Below, one piece after another: positions 8,195-17,740 of a stretch of DNA of 64,000 nucleotides. The DNA comes from Burkholderia ubonensis (GTDB lineage Bacteria > Pseudomonadota > Gammaproteobacteria > Burkholderiales > Burkholderiaceae): NCBI RefSeq assembly GCF_902833085.1, contig NZ_CADFEB010000001.1, positions 1-64,000 of the forward strand, in the 5' to 3' direction. The notes below the pieces were generated by a model. That model searched no databases, was not told the origin of the DNA, and saw nothing but the letters and a program-made list of their open reading frames with translations. The translations under genes were made by a program, and so were the position numbers. Each line of letters opens with the position of its first letter. Positions within the stretch are counted from its first letter, which is position 1.

Positions 8195-9400
8195 TCAGGC
8201 CTCGCCGCGCATCAGCGCGGTGAGCGGCACGCCGCGCGACGTGCGCATGCATTCCTCGACGTAGTCGACGAACGGCAGCGGTTCGAAATCGATTTCGTCG
8301 CGCACGCGCCGGTTGTCGAACACGCGGTCGACGGCCGCGAATTCCGCGAAGCGCCGCAGCGCCTTGCCCACCACCCGCTCGAGCGCCGGATCGGCGCGCC
8401 CCAGCACGTCGCGCACCACGAGCGGCAGCTCCGCCGCCGCGCACGCCGCGTAGCGCGGCGCGCTCGCCATCCCGGCCGCCTCGTCCATCGCCCGCACGAT
8501 CTGCGCGACCATCGGCGCCTCCTCGCCCGCCGACACGTGATAGACGTCGTGCGCGAGCGCCGGCTTGACCGCCAGCAGCATCGTCGCGCGCGCGACGTCG
8601 TCGACCGACACGATGTCGATGCGCGTCATCGGCCGCGCCGTATAGCGGCGCGCCGCATGCGCGAGACGGAACACCCAGAACGAGTTCGGCGCGGGCCGCG
8701 TGCCGAGCACCGTATGTCCGACCACGTGCGACGGACGGACGACGACGAGCGGCAGCCCGAGCGTGCGCAGGCGCTGCTCCATCTCGCGCTTGGCGCGCAG
8801 GTAGTCGGCCGCCAGCACCGCGCCCGCGAGCGCTTCGCCCGGGTCCGCAGCGTCGGCCGCGCCGGATGGCGCATCTTCCTGCACCGAGCCGCCCCGGCCG
8901 CCGTGCACGAACGCGGTGCCGACGTACACGAAGCGCTGCAGCCGCGCGGCGTGCGCAAACCGGGCGGCGAAGCGCAGCGACTCGTCGACGTCGGCCTGCA
9001 GGTGCGCGCCGTCCGACGTCGATGCGTGGCCCGCGCAGTGGATCACATGCGTCGCCTGCGCAAGACGGGGCGCTTGCGCGCCTTCCCAAACGTCGCCGAG
9101 CGAGCCGACGACCACGTTCGCGTCGCTCAGGCGCGACGCCCAGTACGGCGCGAGGCCCGCGCGCAGCGCCGCCTCGCGCAGCCGCGAAACCGCGTGGCCG
9201 CGATCCTGCGCACGCACGACGCAGACGATGCGGTCAAGCAGCCCCGCATTGACGAGCGCCGCCAGCACGGTGCTGCCGATGAAGCCGGTTGCGCCCGTGA
9301 GCACCAGTCGCCCGACGTTCGCCGCGGCGACCGGCGCGCACGCCGGCGATACGAGGCTCGTGCGCCAGTTGAGCGACAGCGCGGTTTTCCAGATCAGCAC
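8195..9400 (-). CDS. NAD(P)-dependent thioester-reductase-like / epimerase family protein
   Basis: A 401-residue extended short-chain dehydrogenase. The nucleotide-binding TGATGFIG motif is at about 35-42, a GTAFVHGG segment lies near 161-168, and a YxxxK catalytic pair (Tyr200, Lys204) is visible. These belong to the NAD-binding-4/male-sterility group that includes carboxylate and thioester reductases. The start is the GTG at 9400, preceded by AAGGAG; a longer upstream frame is arginine rich and unlikely. The real substrate is unknown. It is monocistronic, convergent with hpaR, and followed upstream by a long gene-free stretch. Confidence 0.8.
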   Translation of the reverse strand: MLIWKTALSLNWRTSLVSPACAPVAAANVGRLVLTGATGFIGSTVLAALVNAGLLDRIVCVVRAQDRGHAVSRLREAALRAGLAPYWASRLSDANVVVGSLGDVWEGAQAPRLAQATHVIHCAGHASTSDGAHLQADVDESLRFAARFAHAARLQRFVYVGTAFVHGGRGGSVQEDAPSGAADAADPGEALAGAVLAADYLRAKREMEQRLRTLGLPLVVVRPSHVVGHTVLGTRPAPNSFWVFRLAHAARRYTARPMTRIDIVSVDDVARATMLLAVKPALAHDVYHVSAGEEAPMVAQIVRAMDEAAGMASAPRYAACAAAELPLVVRDVLGRADPALERVVGKALRRFAEFAAVDRVFDNRRVRDEIDFEPLPFVDYVEECMRTSRGVPLTALMRGEA

Positions 9401-9982
9401 GGGAATCTCCTTCGAAAAATCGGCCGGACGGCGCGACGCCCGGCGCACTCGCGCCGGGTGTACGGCTGTCGGTCTGCGGGCCGTCGAGCGTGCCCGGCGT
9501 CCCGAACCGGCATCCGCCGCGCGACGAGTCGGCACGAGGGGCGACGCGGGCGGCGCCGCGAATGAGGGCCGCAACGCCAGCCGGGACCTTGCCAGTGTGG
9601 GGCCGGGTTCGCGACAAGTCTGTCCTGAAAGTTTTGCGAAAGTGTGCGGATTTGTATGAGATTGTCTGCGTGTGTGGCTCCGGCGGCCGCGCGCGATCCG
9701 GGCCGGCACCGGCCCCTCGGATCAGGCGCGACAGATCGACGCGCCCGCGGCCCCCGCGTGCAGTCGCGCGACGCGGGGCGACGCACCGCCACCCCGCGCT
9801 ACGCCGCCTGCGGCGGGCGTCACGCGGCAGGCGCGATTTTCATCAGACATCATTTCATGTCGAATGCGGATGTGCGCTATGTTCATTTATTGCGCATTGC
9901 GTCTTGCGTTTCACCGCAGTCTATCTAGACTATCCAAGCCAACCTGGTCGAATGAGTCATTTTCTTATTAGGAGACGATCCA
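9401..9982. other. 582-base intergenic region
   Basis: This region separates two divergent genes. The left half is GC rich without a recognisable gene. The right half, from about 9835, becomes AT richer and contains the likely promoter of the gene at 9983. No repeat, RNA gene or protein remnant was recognised. Confidence 0.5.
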
Positions 9983-10327
9983 ATGCGCCTCACCATTCGG
10001 ATTAATGGCAGCGAACCGGCAACTCGACAGTCTTTTGCGGTGCTGTGGGTGGACACCGACGAAGGGCTGTGGTCTCGCGAGGCACATCAAGGCATCGATC
10101 TTCCGACGTGGGGCAAGGTCAAGGACGTCGAAGGCGCAATGGCGCTCTGCGCGGCCGACAGCGGCAAGGCCGTCTGCAAGCTGCAGGGGCTGTCGTTCGA
10201 CGCGACGCAGCGCGAACAGGGCACCGCCGTGCTCGCCGACGAGCACGAAGGGGCCTGGCGGCTGCAGGAAATCGACACTTGCACGGTCCAGCCGGAATAC
10301 CGGGAATTTATTTCCGTCGATCGATAG
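9983..10327 (+). CDS. Conserved-looking hypothetical protein (114 aa)
   Basis: I do not recognise the family. The ATG is preceded by TAGGAGA at good spacing, and the frame is followed by a clear intrinsic terminator, so the gene is very likely real and monocistronic. The product is soluble, mildly acidic, and mostly beta/alpha in character, beginning MRLTIRINGSEPATR and containing two cysteines (in ALCAADSGKAVCKLQ, residues about 53-67). No signal peptide or membrane span is seen. It may be a small cytoplasmic binding or stress protein; no function is assigned. Confidence 0.75.
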   Translation: MRLTIRINGSEPATRQSFAVLWVDTDEGLWSREAHQGIDLPTWGKVKDVEGAMALCAADSGKAVCKLQGLSFDATQREQGTAVLADEHEGAWRLQEIDTCTVQPEYREFISVDR

Positions 10328-10662
10328 CCAGGTATTTTTGACGCATATTGTCTGCGGGCTTCGGGTTTATTCCAGTTTTATCGATTTTGTTTTTCCTGTT
10401 TTGAAAAAAAATCAACGCCCCTCCGGGGGCGTTTTTAATTGACCCGCATCAAGAAAATTAATCAGGGACGGGTCATTTCAGGCCTCGTTCCGATTCCGGC
10501 AAGCGGGTCGCACGCGCCCCTCCCGGCTTCAGCCCCGCATCCGCATCCGAGAAATCGGGGCCGGAGTCACGCACTTTTCCCCCACATGCCGATTACTCAT
10601 TTATTACAATCACATTATTCAGACTGACAGCCCGCCGCCAGGCGGCTCGCCCCGGCCCTCGC
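10328..10662. other. Intergenic region upstream of PBP gene
   Basis: This 335-base stretch holds the terminator at 10414-10436. The AT-rich part at about 10590-10620 is a plausible promoter for the ftsI-like gene. Nothing else was recognised. Confidence 0.5.
10414..10436 (+). terminator. Rho-independent terminator
   Basis: The stem AACGCCCC is answered by GGGGGCGTT with a short loop, followed by a run of T. It lies about 90 bases downstream of the small gene ending at 10327 and insulates it from the penicillin-binding protein gene at 10663. Confidence 0.85.
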
Positions 10663-12459
10663 ATGAGCGTGAAAAAGAAGACCCATCCCGCCGATCCGTA
10701 CGCAACGGCGACCAAGCACCCGATGCTCGCTTCGCGCCTGCCGATGTGGCGCTCGAAGCTGGTCGTGATCATCGTGTTCCTCGCGTTCGCCGCGCTGCTC
10801 GCCCGTGCATTCTGGGTCCAGATCGCCAACCAGGATTTCTATGTCGGCCAGGGCCAGAAGCGCTACCAGCGCACGATCGAACTCGACGCGATGCGCGGCC
10901 GCATCGTCGACCGCAACGGCGCGATGCTCGCCGTCAGCCTGTCGACCTACGAAATCTGGGCGAACCCGAAACAGGTCGCCGAGACCGACTACCCGCAGAT
11001 CGCGAAGCTGCTCGACATGCCGCTCGCCGAGGTCAAGCGGCGCCTGCGCAACGACCGCACGTTCGTGCTGCTCAAGCGCCAGATCGACGCCGACACCGCG
11101 AGCCGTCTCGACAAGCTCGCGATCGACGGCGTCACACAGATCGCCGATTCGAAGCGCTACTACCCCGAAGGCGAATCCGCTGCGCACGTGGTCGGCTTCA
11201 CGAACGTCGAGGACCGTGGGCAGGAAGGCGTCGAACTGGCGGCGAACAGCCCGCTGTCGGGCACCGCCGGGCAGCGCGAGGTGATCCGCGACCGGCTCGG
11301 CCGCATCGTGTCCGACACGCGGCCGCTCGTGCCCGCGCAGCACGGCGCGACGATCGAGCTGACGATCGACCGGCGCATCCAGCAGCTCGCGTTCAGCCAG
11401 CTCAAGGCCGCGGTGCTCGAGAACAACGCGCAGGCCGGCAGCGTCGTCGTGCTCGACGCGCAGAACGGCGAGATCCTCGCGCTCGCGAACTATCCGACCT
11501 TCGATCCGAACGACCGTGCGCGCCTGACCGGCCAGCAGCTGCGCAACCGCGCGGTGATCGACACGTTCGAGCCGGGCTCGACGATCAAGCCGCTCGTCGT
11601 CGCGCTGTCGATCGACGAAGGCAAGGTGCGCCCGAACACGATCGTCAACACGTCGCCCGGCACCTACAAGATCGGCCCGGCCGTGATCCACGATACGTCG
11701 AACCACGGCTCGCTGACCGTCGCGCAGGCGCTGCAGAAGTCGAGCAACGTCGCGCTCGCGAAGCTCGCGCTGAACCTGCCGGCCGAGACGATCTGGAACA
11801 AGTACCAGGAATACGGAATCGGCCGCGCGCCGGAGCTGACCTTCCCCGGCGTCGCGTCGGGACGGCTGCGGCAGTACAAGCGCTGGCGGCCGATCGAGCA
11901 GGCGACGATGGCGTACGGCTACGGGCTGTCGATGTCGCTGCTGCAGATCGCGCAGATGTACACCGCATACGCCGGCGACGGCACGCTGCATCCGGTGTCG
12001 CTGCTGAAGAACGGCACCGACAGGCAGACGATCGACGCGCATCGCGGCCATCGCGTGACGACGCCGCAGACGGCGGCGGCGATCCGCTCGATGCTCGAGA
12101 TGGCGGTCGGCGAAGGCGGCACCGGGCGCCGCGCGCGCGTCGACGGCTACCGGATCGGCGGCAAGACCGGCACGGCGCGCAAGCAGGTCGGCAAGTCGTA
12201 TGCGCAGGGCAAGTACCGTGCGCTGTTCGCCGGGATGGCGCCGATGAGCAACCCGCGCCTGATCGTCGCGGTGATGATCGACGAGCCGCGCGGCAAGGGG
12301 TATTACGGCGGCACCGTCGCCGGGCCGGTGTTCTCGTCGGTCACGAGCGGCTCGCTGCAGCTGCTCGGCGTGCCGCCCGACGTGCCGGTCGAGGCGGACA
12401 AGCTCGCGCCGCCCCAGCTGCCCGTGCAGGCGCAGGCGACGGCGGCCGCGCGCTCGTAA
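10663..12459 (+). CDS. Peptidoglycan D,D-transpeptidase, FtsI/PBP3-like paralogue
   Basis: A 598-residue class B penicillin-binding protein. An N-terminal membrane anchor spans about residues 32-50. It is followed by the PBP dimer domain (about 70-215, starting RGRIVDRNG) and the transpeptidase domain (about 250-575), with all three penicillin-binding motifs: STIK at 306-309 (acylated Ser306), SSN at 360-362 and KTG at 501-503. It cross-links septal peptidoglycan. It stands alone, outside a division and cell-wall gene cluster, so it is probably a second ftsI gene of the kind Burkholderia carries besides the dcw copy; this is inference from context. Confidence 0.92.
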   Translation: MSVKKKTHPADPYATATKHPMLASRLPMWRSKLVVIIVFLAFAALLARAFWVQIANQDFYVGQGQKRYQRTIELDAMRGRIVDRNGAMLAVSLSTYEIWANPKQVAETDYPQIAKLLDMPLAEVKRRLRNDRTFVLLKRQIDADTASRLDKLAIDGVTQIADSKRYYPEGESAAHVVGFTNVEDRGQEGVELAANSPLSGTAGQREVIRDRLGRIVSDTRPLVPAQHGATIELTIDRRIQQLAFSQLKAAVLENNAQAGSVVVLDAQNGEILALANYPTFDPNDRARLTGQQLRNRAVIDTFEPGSTIKPLVVALSIDEGKVRPNTIVNTSPGTYKIGPAVIHDTSNHGSLTVAQALQKSSNVALAKLALNLPAETIWNKYQEYGIGRAPELTFPGVASGRLRQYKRWRPIEQATMAYGYGLSMSLLQIAQMYTAYAGDGTLHPVSLLKNGTDRQTIDAHRGHRVTTPQTAAAIRSMLEMAVGEGGTGRRARVDGYRIGGKTGTARKQVGKSYAQGKYRALFAGMAPMSNPRLIVAVMIDEPRGKGYYGGTVAGPVFSSVTSGSLQLLGVPPDVPVEADKLAPPQLPVQAQATAAARS

Positions 12460-12597
12460 GGCGGCCCGTCGCCGCCGCCGGCATCCCACTTTCCGGGAAC
12501 GCCTCGCAACATTTGAGCGTTCCCGCCGCGCTCTCCTACAATTTTTTCGCGCCGCAGGCACCCTGCCCGCGCGAACAAGTACAACAAGGAGAGACGC

Positions 12598-13602
12598 ATG
12601 CGATTCCGCTGGAAAACGCTCGTGCTGGCCTGTACGAGCCTCGCGCTGTTCGGCGGCGCGCCCGCCCGGGCCGCCGGCTCCACCGATGCAGCCGACGTGA
12701 AGATCGGCTTCGTCGTCAAGCAGCCCGACGATTCGTGGTTCCAGGACGAGTGGCGCTTCGCCGAGCAGGCGGCGAAGGACAAGCACTTCACGTTGATCAG
12801 GATTGCCGCGCCCAGCGGCGAGAAGGTGTCGACCGCGCTCGACAGCCTCGCCGCTCAGAAGGCGCAGGGCGTGATCCTGTGCGCGCCCGACGTGAAGCTC
12901 GGCCCCGGGATCGCCGCGAAGGCGAAGCGCGCGGGGATGAAGCTGATGTCGGTCGACGACCAGCTCGTCGACGGCCGCGGCGCGCCGCTCGCGGACGTGC
13001 CGCACATGGGCATTTCCGCGTACCGGATCGGCCGGCAGGTCGGCCAGGCGATCGCCGCCGAGACGAAGCGGCGCGGCTGGAACCCCGCCGAGGTCGGCAT
13101 CATCCGCGTCGCGTACGACCAGTTGCCGACCGCGCGCGAACGCACGATGGGCGCCGTCGACGCACTGAAGGCGGCGGGCTTCCCCGCCGCGAACGTGATC
13201 GACGCGCCCGAGATCACGGCCGACACCGAAGGCGCGTTCAACGCGGCGAACATCGCGCTCACCAAGCACCCGAACTTCAGGCGCTGGGTCGCGTTCGGCT
13301 CGAACGACGACACGACGGTCGGCGCGGTGCGCGCGGCCGAAGGGCGCGGAATCGGCGCTGATGCGATGGTCGCGGTCGGCATCAACGGCAGCCAGGTCGC
13401 GCTGAACGAGTTCGCGAAACCGAAGCCGACCGGCTTCTACGGATCGATCCTGCTGAACCCGCGACAGCACGGCTACGATACGTCGGTCAATATGTATGAC
13501 TGGATCACGAGAAACCAGGCGCCGCCGCCGCTCGTGCTGACGTCCGGCACGCTGATCACGCGCGACAACGAGAAGCAGGCGCGCGCGGCGCTCGGCCTGT
13601 GA
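12598..13602 (+). CDS. araF: L-arabinose-binding periplasmic protein (AraF-like)
   Basis: This 334-residue pentose-binding periplasmic protein has a signal peptide of about 25 residues ending ARA-A. Mature-chain segments closely follow E. coli AraF: KIGFVVKQPDDSWFQ, SVDDQLVDGRG, VGINGSQVALNEF and TGFYGSILLNP. It would deliver L-arabinose or a related aldose to an ABC permease. The strong RBS AAGGAGA precedes the ATG. The normally following ATPase (araG) and permease (araH) genes are absent: the next gene, 20 bases on, is an SDR. See the findings. Confidence 0.9.
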   Translation: MRFRWKTLVLACTSLALFGGAPARAAGSTDAADVKIGFVVKQPDDSWFQDEWRFAEQAAKDKHFTLIRIAAPSGEKVSTALDSLAAQKAQGVILCAPDVKLGPGIAAKAKRAGMKLMSVDDQLVDGRGAPLADVPHMGISAYRIGRQVGQAIAAETKRRGWNPAEVGIIRVAYDQLPTARERTMGAVDALKAAGFPAANVIDAPEITADTEGAFNAANIALTKHPNFRRWVAFGSNDDTTVGAVRAAEGRGIGADAMVAVGINGSQVALNEFAKPKPTGFYGSILLNPRQHGYDTSVNMYDWITRNQAPPPLVLTSGTLITRDNEKQARAALGL

Positions 13603-13622
13603 ACACATCGCAAGGAGTCGAC

Positions 13623-14387
13623 ATGACACGCACCACCCTCGTCACGGGCGCCGCGGGCGGCATCGGCCAGGCGCTGTGCCGGACCTTCCTCGCCGCCGGC
13701 GACCGCGTGCTCGCGCTCGATCGGGACCGCTCGGCGCTCGACCGCTTCGTCGATGCGCTCGGCGAGCCGCGCGCGATTGCGGTCGTCGACGACCTGGGCG
13801 ATCCCGAGCGGCTGTGCGCGCTGCTCGAAGCGCATCCGGCCGTCGACGTGCTCGTCGCGAACGCGGGCACCGCCGCGTCGGCGACGCTGCGCGAAACCAC
13901 GCCCGCGTCATGGCGCACCGATCTCGACGCGAACCTGACCACGACCTACGTGAGCGTCGAGGCCGTGCTGCCCGGCATGCGCGCGCGCCGGCGCGGCGCG
14001 ATCGCGATCATCGGCTCGGTGAACGGCGTCCACGCGCTCGGCCACCCCGCGTACAGCGCCGCGAAGGCCGGGCTGATCAGCTATGCGAAGTCGCTCGCGA
14101 TCGAGTTCGGCCGCGACGGCGTGCGTGCGAATGTCGTGCTGCCCGGCACCGTGAAGACGCCCGCATGGGAAGCGCGCGTGCGGCGCAACCCGCAGGTATT
14201 CGAGCAATTGAGGAAGTGGTATCCGCTCGACGACTTCGCGACGCCCGACGACGTCGCGCAGGCCGCGCTGTTCCTGTGCTCGCCGGCCGCGCGGATCATC
14301 ACGGGCGTGGCGCTGCCGGTCGACGGCGGCCTGCTGGCCGGCAATCGCGTGATGGCGCAGGAGCTGACGCTCGACACGTTCTACTAG
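13623..14387 (+). CDS. SDR-family oxidoreductase, probable aldose (arabinose/galactose) dehydrogenase
   Basis: A 254-residue classical short-chain dehydrogenase with the coenzyme motif TGAAGGIG (8-15), the NAG segment in LVANAGTAA, a catalytic Ser in IIGSVNG and the YSAAK pair (about 147-151). The C-terminus has the PVDGGLLAGN pattern. It follows the arabinose-binding protein gene by 20 bases with AAGGAG before the ATG, so the two are cotranscribed. In Burkholderia, SDRs in arabinose clusters oxidise aldoses to lactones in the non-phosphorylative pathway. The substrate here is inferred from the neighbour only. Confidence 0.8.
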   Translation: MTRTTLVTGAAGGIGQALCRTFLAAGDRVLALDRDRSALDRFVDALGEPRAIAVVDDLGDPERLCALLEAHPAVDVLVANAGTAASATLRETTPASWRTDLDANLTTTYVSVEAVLPGMRARRRGAIAIIGSVNGVHALGHPAYSAAKAGLISYAKSLAIEFGRDGVRANVVLPGTVKTPAWEARVRRNPQVFEQLRKWYPLDDFATPDDVAQAALFLCSPAARIITGVALPVDGGLLAGNRVMAQELTLDTFY

Positions 14388-14408
14388 GAAGCGGGCCGCC
14401 GCCCGCCG

Positions 14409-16130
14409 TCAATGCGCATGCGCGGCCGCGGCCGGCTTCGTCATCCGGCCGAGCACGTGCTCGGTCATCCCGCGAGCGAGCTCCGTCTCGCCCATGAACA
14501 CCGTGCCGACGCCCTCGCTCGCGAGCAGCGCCGCTTCGTCGCCGCTGTTCGTGCACAGCGCGACCTCGAGCGACGGATTGAGCGTGCGCGAGATCTCGAC
14601 GATCTGCCGCACGTCGAACACGTCCGGCAGCGTGACGACCAGCATCCCCGCGCGCGCGATGTGCGCCTGCACGAGCACGATCGGCTCGATCGCATCGCCC
14701 GACACCGCCGCGACGCCGTCGGCGCGCAGCTTCTCGACGATCTCGCGATTCTGCTCGACCACCACGCAGGCGATCCCGCGCTCGTCGAGCGCCTGCGCGA
14801 TCCGCGCGCCGACCTTGCCGTAGCCGACGATCACGACTTGCCCGGTCAGGTGCGTCTGCGGCGTGGACATCGGCAGCGCGGCGAGCGGATCGTCGCGCGC
14901 CTCGAGCCGCCGCGCGAACGCCGAATGCCGGCGTATCCATGCGAGCGCCGGATCGATCATCGCGAACAGGAGCGTATTCAGCGCGATCGAGATCAGCGCG
15001 ACCGCGAGGATCAGGCTCTGCCCTTCCGCCGACAGCAGCCCGAGCGCGCGGCCGAGACCGGCCAGGATGAACGAGAACTCGCCGATCTGCGCAAGCCCCG
15101 CGCCGACCGTCAGCGCGGTATTGAGCGGATAGCGGAACGCGAGCACCAGCGCGACCGCCGCGAGCGTCTTGCCCACCAGCACGATCGCCGCGACCTCGAT
15201 CACGTGCAGCGGCTCGTCGAGCAGCACCTGCGGGTCGAACAGCATGCCGACCGAAATGAAGAACAGCACGGAGAACGCGTCGCGCAGCGGCAGCGTCTCG
15301 TCTGCCGCGCGCCGGCTGAACTCGGATTCGCGCATCATCATCCCGGCGAAGAACGCGCCGAGCGCGAACGACACGTCGAACAGCTTCGCCGCGCCGAACG
15401 CGATGCCGACCGCCGCGGCAATCATGCACAGCGTGAACAGCTCGCGCGAGCCCGTGCGGGCGACGAGCCACAGGATGCGCGGAAACACCCGCTTGCCGAC
15501 CACGAGCATCAGCGCGATGAACGCGGCGACCTTCAGCATCGTGACGCCGAGCGTGCTCCATACGCTGCCGCCGCCCGCATGCGCGTCGCCGGGCGGCGTG
15601 CCGCCGAGCAGCCCGGCGACGGGCGGCAGCAGCACGAGCACGAGCACCATCACGAGATCCTCGACGACCAGCCAGCCGACCGCGATGCGCCCGTTCACGG
15701 ACTCGACGAGCCCCCGGCCCTCCAGCGCGCGCAGCAGCACGACCGTGCTCGCGACCGACAACGCGAGACCGAACACGAGCGCCGCGCCGAAGCTCCAGCC
15801 CCACAGCAGCGCGAGCCCGCCGCCGAGCGCCGTGGCCACCGAAATCTGCACGATCGCGCCCGGCAGCGCGATCTTGCGCACCGCGAGCAGGTCGCCGAGC
15901 GAGAAATGCAGCCCGACCCCGAACATCAGCAGCATCACGCCGACCTCGGCGAGCTGCTGCGCGAGCGACAGATCGCCGACGAAGCCCGGCGTGCCGGGGC
16001 CGATCACGATCCCGGCAAGCAGATAGCCGACCAGCGGCGGCATCTTCAGCAGCGACGCGAGATAACCGAACACCATCGCGAGACCGAAACCGGCCGCGAG
16101 CAAAGCAATCAGGCTGACGTCATGTGGCAT
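14409..16130 (-). CDS. ybaL: CPA2-family cation:proton antiporter with RCK domain (YbaL/KefB-like)
   Basis: This 573-residue inner-membrane protein has 12 or so hydrophobic segments over the first 390 residues (Na+/H+ exchanger fold). The following cytoplasmic RCK/TrkA-N domain begins around residue 425 with the nucleotide-binding motif VVIVGYGKVG. Length and domain order match YbaL/RosB rather than the quinone-linked KefF-dependent KefB or KefC. It is likely to exchange K+ for protons under nucleotide control. It is monocistronic and convergent with the SDR gene. Confidence 0.88.
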   Translation of the reverse strand: MPHDVSLIALLAAGFGLAMVFGYLASLLKMPPLVGYLLAGIVIGPGTPGFVGDLSLAQQLAEVGVMLLMFGVGLHFSLGDLLAVRKIALPGAIVQISVATALGGGLALLWGWSFGAALVFGLALSVASTVVLLRALEGRGLVESVNGRIAVGWLVVEDLVMVLVLVLLPPVAGLLGGTPPGDAHAGGGSVWSTLGVTMLKVAAFIALMLVVGKRVFPRILWLVARTGSRELFTLCMIAAAVGIAFGAAKLFDVSFALGAFFAGMMMRESEFSRRAADETLPLRDAFSVLFFISVGMLFDPQVLLDEPLHVIEVAAIVLVGKTLAAVALVLAFRYPLNTALTVGAGLAQIGEFSFILAGLGRALGLLSAEGQSLILAVALISIALNTLLFAMIDPALAWIRRHSAFARRLEARDDPLAALPMSTPQTHLTGQVVIVGYGKVGARIAQALDERGIACVVVEQNREIVEKLRADGVAAVSGDAIEPIVLVQAHIARAGMLVVTLPDVFDVRQIVEISRTLNPSLEVALCTNSGDEAALLASEGVGTVFMGETELARGMTEHVLGRMTKPAAAAHAH

Positions 16131-16342
16131 CCCCTCTCCCTCGTATGTGTAACCGTTTAGTAAGGTTCAAGGATAAGGGATGAGGTGGGGAAAATGGCGC
16201 GCCGCCGCGAAAAATTCACGGGCGACGGCGCGACGCCGGGGAATGTCGGGAAATCGGAGAGGAAATCCGCGGTGATTCGGCATGCCGCCGGCCGCGGACG
16301 CGACGGACGCGGCCGGCGCCACGGCCCGTCGCCGGTGCCCGC

Positions 16343-17740
16343 TCAGCGCGCGGCTTGCGGATAGCGCGCGCCCGGCGGCGGCTCCGGCCGCGTGCCCGGC
16401 GTCGTCTTGCGCACCTTCGCGACCTGCGCGGCCGAGATCGGCGAGCCGGTATTGCCCCAGCTCGTGCGCACGAAGTTCGCGACGTCCGCGACTTCCTGGT
16501 CCGACAGCCGCCAGCCGAACGGCGGCATCGTGAAGGTCGACGGCGCGGTGTGCGTGCCCTGCAGCGCGCTGCCTTCCAGCACGACGTGGATCAGCGAGGT
16601 CGGATCGCTGCCCTGCACGACCGGGTTGCCGCCGAGCGCCGGGAACACGCGCGTGTAGCCGCGACCGTCGCTGCGGTGGCAGGCCATGCAGTTGTCGCGG
16701 TAGACCGCCGCGCCCGGCTTGCCCGCGTCGCCGGCCTGCAGCGCGTTGGCGGCTGCGGCGTCGTAGGCGTAAGGCGTCTCGCCCTGCACCTTCGGCGGCA
16801 GCTTCTTCAGGTAGCGCGCGATCGCGGTCAGGTCGTCGTCGGTCATGTGCTGCATGCTGTGGCCGACCACGTCCGTCATCCCGCCGAATGCGGCGCTGCG
16901 CGGCGTGCGGCCGGTCTTCAGGAACTGCACGATCTCAGATTCCGTCCACGTGCCGAGCCCCGTGCGCGGCTCGCCGCGCAGGCTCGTCGGCACCCAGCCG
17001 TCGATCGCCGCGCCGCCGGCGAGGAAGTCCGGGCCGTCCGCGTCGGTCAGCCCGCGCTCCTGCATCGTCGGCGCGCGCGGCGTGTGGCACGCGCCGCAGT
17101 GGCCGAGCCCCTGCACGAGGTATGCGCCGCGCGCGAGGACCGGATCGGGGTACGGCGCCGCCTCGAACGGCTTCGGCGCCGGCGCGAACAGCTTGCGCCA
17201 GAAGCCGAGCGGCCAGCGCATCGACAGCGGCCACACGATGTCGACCGCGCGGTTCTCCTGCTGCACGGGCGCGACGCCGTGCATGAAGTACGCGTAGAGC
17301 GCCTTCACGTCGTCGTCGGTGAGGCGCGCGTATGACGGGAACGGCATCGCCGGATACAGCGTGTCGCCGTTCCTGCGCACGCCCGAGCGAAGCGCGCGGT
17401 CGAACTCTTCGAGTGTCCAGCCGCCGAGGCCCGTCTTCGGGTCGGGCGTGATGTTGGTCGAATAGATCGCGCCGATCGGCGTGTCGAACTTCAGCCCGCC
17501 CGCGAACGGCTTGCCGCCGCTCGCGGTGTGGCACGCGACGCAGTCCCCGGCGCGGGCCAGGTATGCGCCGCGCGCGACGAGCGCATCCGCGGATCGCGCC
17601 GCCGAAGCAGCCGCCGCAGGCGCGGCCGCCGGTTGCGCGACGGCCGCCCCGCTCGCCAGGCAGAAGGCCAGCCACGCCGCGCCGGTCGCCAGCGCGCGCG
17701 CCGTGCGGCGCGCGGCGTTGTCTGTCGTCGTTCTCTTCAT
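16343..17740 (-). CDS. Tri-haem cytochrome c subunit of gluconate 2-dehydrogenase-type complex
   Basis: A 465-residue periplasmic cytochrome. A signal peptide of about 36 residues ends in AVA-Q. Three c-type haem motifs follow (CVACH at 67-71, CGACH in the middle and CMACH in the last third), each with a distal Met candidate in a PxMPFP-like or TMPPF segment. It passes electrons from the FAD subunit to ubiquinone. The ATG overlaps the stop of the FAD subunit gene (ATGA), so the genes are translationally coupled. The length fits the roughly 440-residue cytochrome of gluconate and sorbitol flavodehydrogenases. Confidence 0.88.
   Translation of the reverse strand: MKRTTTDNAARRTARALATGAAWLAFCLASGAAVAQPAAAPAAAASAARSADALVARGAYLARAGDCVACHTASGGKPFAGGLKFDTPIGAIYSTNITPDPKTGLGGWTLEEFDRALRSGVRRNGDTLYPAMPFPSYARLTDDDVKALYAYFMHGVAPVQQENRAVDIVWPLSMRWPLGFWRKLFAPAPKPFEAAPYPDPVLARGAYLVQGLGHCGACHTPRAPTMQERGLTDADGPDFLAGGAAIDGWVPTSLRGEPRTGLGTWTESEIVQFLKTGRTPRSAAFGGMTDVVGHSMQHMTDDDLTAIARYLKKLPPKVQGETPYAYDAAAANALQAGDAGKPGAAVYRDNCMACHRSDGRGYTRVFPALGGNPVVQGSDPTSLIHVVLEGSALQGTHTAPSTFTMPPFGWRLSDQEVADVANFVRTSWGNTGSPISAAQVAKVRKTTPGTRPEPPPGARYPQAAR

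Noticed and set aside
10615..13629. A 1004-codon open frame on the minus strand opposite ftsI and araF
   Set aside because: It runs antisense to two genes with clear catalytic or binding motifs, is rich in Arg, Ala and Asp as expected of a mirrored high-GC frame, and has no ribosome site or family match.
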